In this document: positions 13,539 to 13,711 of the stretch, one piece after another
Layout of the letters: the number at the start of each line of letters is the position of its first letter
How positions within the stretch are numbered: the first letter of the stretch is position 1
Source of the DNA: JAKQIM01 sp964633225
GTDB lineage: Bacteria > Chloroflexota > Anaerolineae > Anaerolineales > UBA4823
DNA: 13,711 nt
Assembly (NCBI GenBank): GCA_964633225.1
Contig: CAZWFQ010000081.1
Coordinates: 1 to 13,711 of the forward strand
Direction: 5' to 3'
Made by a program: the position numbers and the translations under genes
The notes under the pieces: generated by a model
Told to the model about the DNA's origin: nothing
The model's database searches: none
What the model saw: the letters and a program-made list of their open reading frames with translations, nothing else

Positions 13539-13711
13539 TTAGGAAGTGAATTTCTGCTTGAGACGAGCTTCTTTGCCGGTGCGATCGCGCAGGAAATACA
13601 GCTTGGCGCGGCGCACGTGGGCATGGCGCAGCACAATGACCTTCTCAACGCGCGGAGAGCGGGTGAGGAAGGTGCGCTCGACGCCGATGCCGTTGCTGGC
13701 AACGCGGCGGA
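13539..13711 (-). CDS. rplS: 50S ribosomal protein L19, C-terminal 57 residues (cut by window edge)
   Basis: The frame from the right edge to a TAA at 13539-13541 encodes R-R-V-A-S-N-G-I-G-V-E-R-T-F-L-T-R-S-P-R-V-E-K-V, then V-R-R-A-K-L-Y-F-L-R-D-R-T-G-K-E-A-R-L-K-Q. This matches the highly conserved C-terminal half of L19 (G-V-G-V-E-R-T-F, V-R-R-A-K-L-Y-Y-L-R). L19 sits at the 30S-50S interface of the ribosome. The start and the usual rpsP-rimM-trmD context lie outside the window. Confidence 0.95.
   Translation of the reverse strand, partial: RRVASNGIGVERTFLTRSPRVEKVIVLRHAHVRRAKLYFLRDRTGKEARLKQKFTS

Overview
The window reads like a chromosomal segment from a GC-rich, probably anaerobic or microaerophilic bacterium. 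The product mix fits a Chloroflexota (Anaerolineae-like) genome: rubrerythrin, Gly/Pro-rich lipoproteins, a YgaP-type membrane protein and a selenoprotein. No taxonomic marker here settles this. There are 14 protein genes (two cut by the window edges), several clear Rho-independent terminators, and no tRNA, rRNA, CRISPR array or insertion sequence that I can see.

Left block (1-2910, all minus strand): the N-terminal part of an MFS exporter, a class C beta-lactamase-fold serine hydrolase, and a two-gene unit made of a small DUF2892 membrane protein and a thioredoxin whose C-terminus is itself a DUF2892-like membrane hairpin. A perfect hairpin at 2068-2097 ends the thioredoxin unit.

Redox block (3119-5726, plus strand): a DUF2202 ferritin-like lipoprotein, then a peroxiredoxin, then an XRE-cupin regulator. 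The peroxiredoxin is the highlight. Its reading frame contains an in-frame TGA (4562-4564) exactly where the peroxidatic cysteine should be, and a SECIS-like hairpin begins 10 nt after it. I therefore read 4310-5026 as one selenocysteine-containing peroxiredoxin, not two fragments. It also lacks the usual C-terminal resolving cysteine. A palindromic sequence upstream of it shares nearly identical ends with one upstream of the DUF2892-thioredoxin pair.

Middle block (5816-8729): an HtrA-type membrane-anchored serine protease (minus), then a divergently transcribed APH/SrkA-like kinase and a rubrerythrin (both plus). A 24-bp-arm bidirectional terminator separates the regulator from the protease gene.

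Right block (8789-13711, all minus strand, read right to left): the C-terminus of ribosomal protein L19 with its terminator, then corA, a YbaK-type deacylase, a 12- to 13-blade propeller lipoprotein and a DUF3298 lipoprotein. The spacing is tight enough for the last four to be one transcript.

Functionally, the thioredoxin, Sec-peroxiredoxin, rubrerythrin and ferritin-like protein suggest a local concentration of peroxide and iron/oxidative-stress functions. This is an inference from family membership and proximity.
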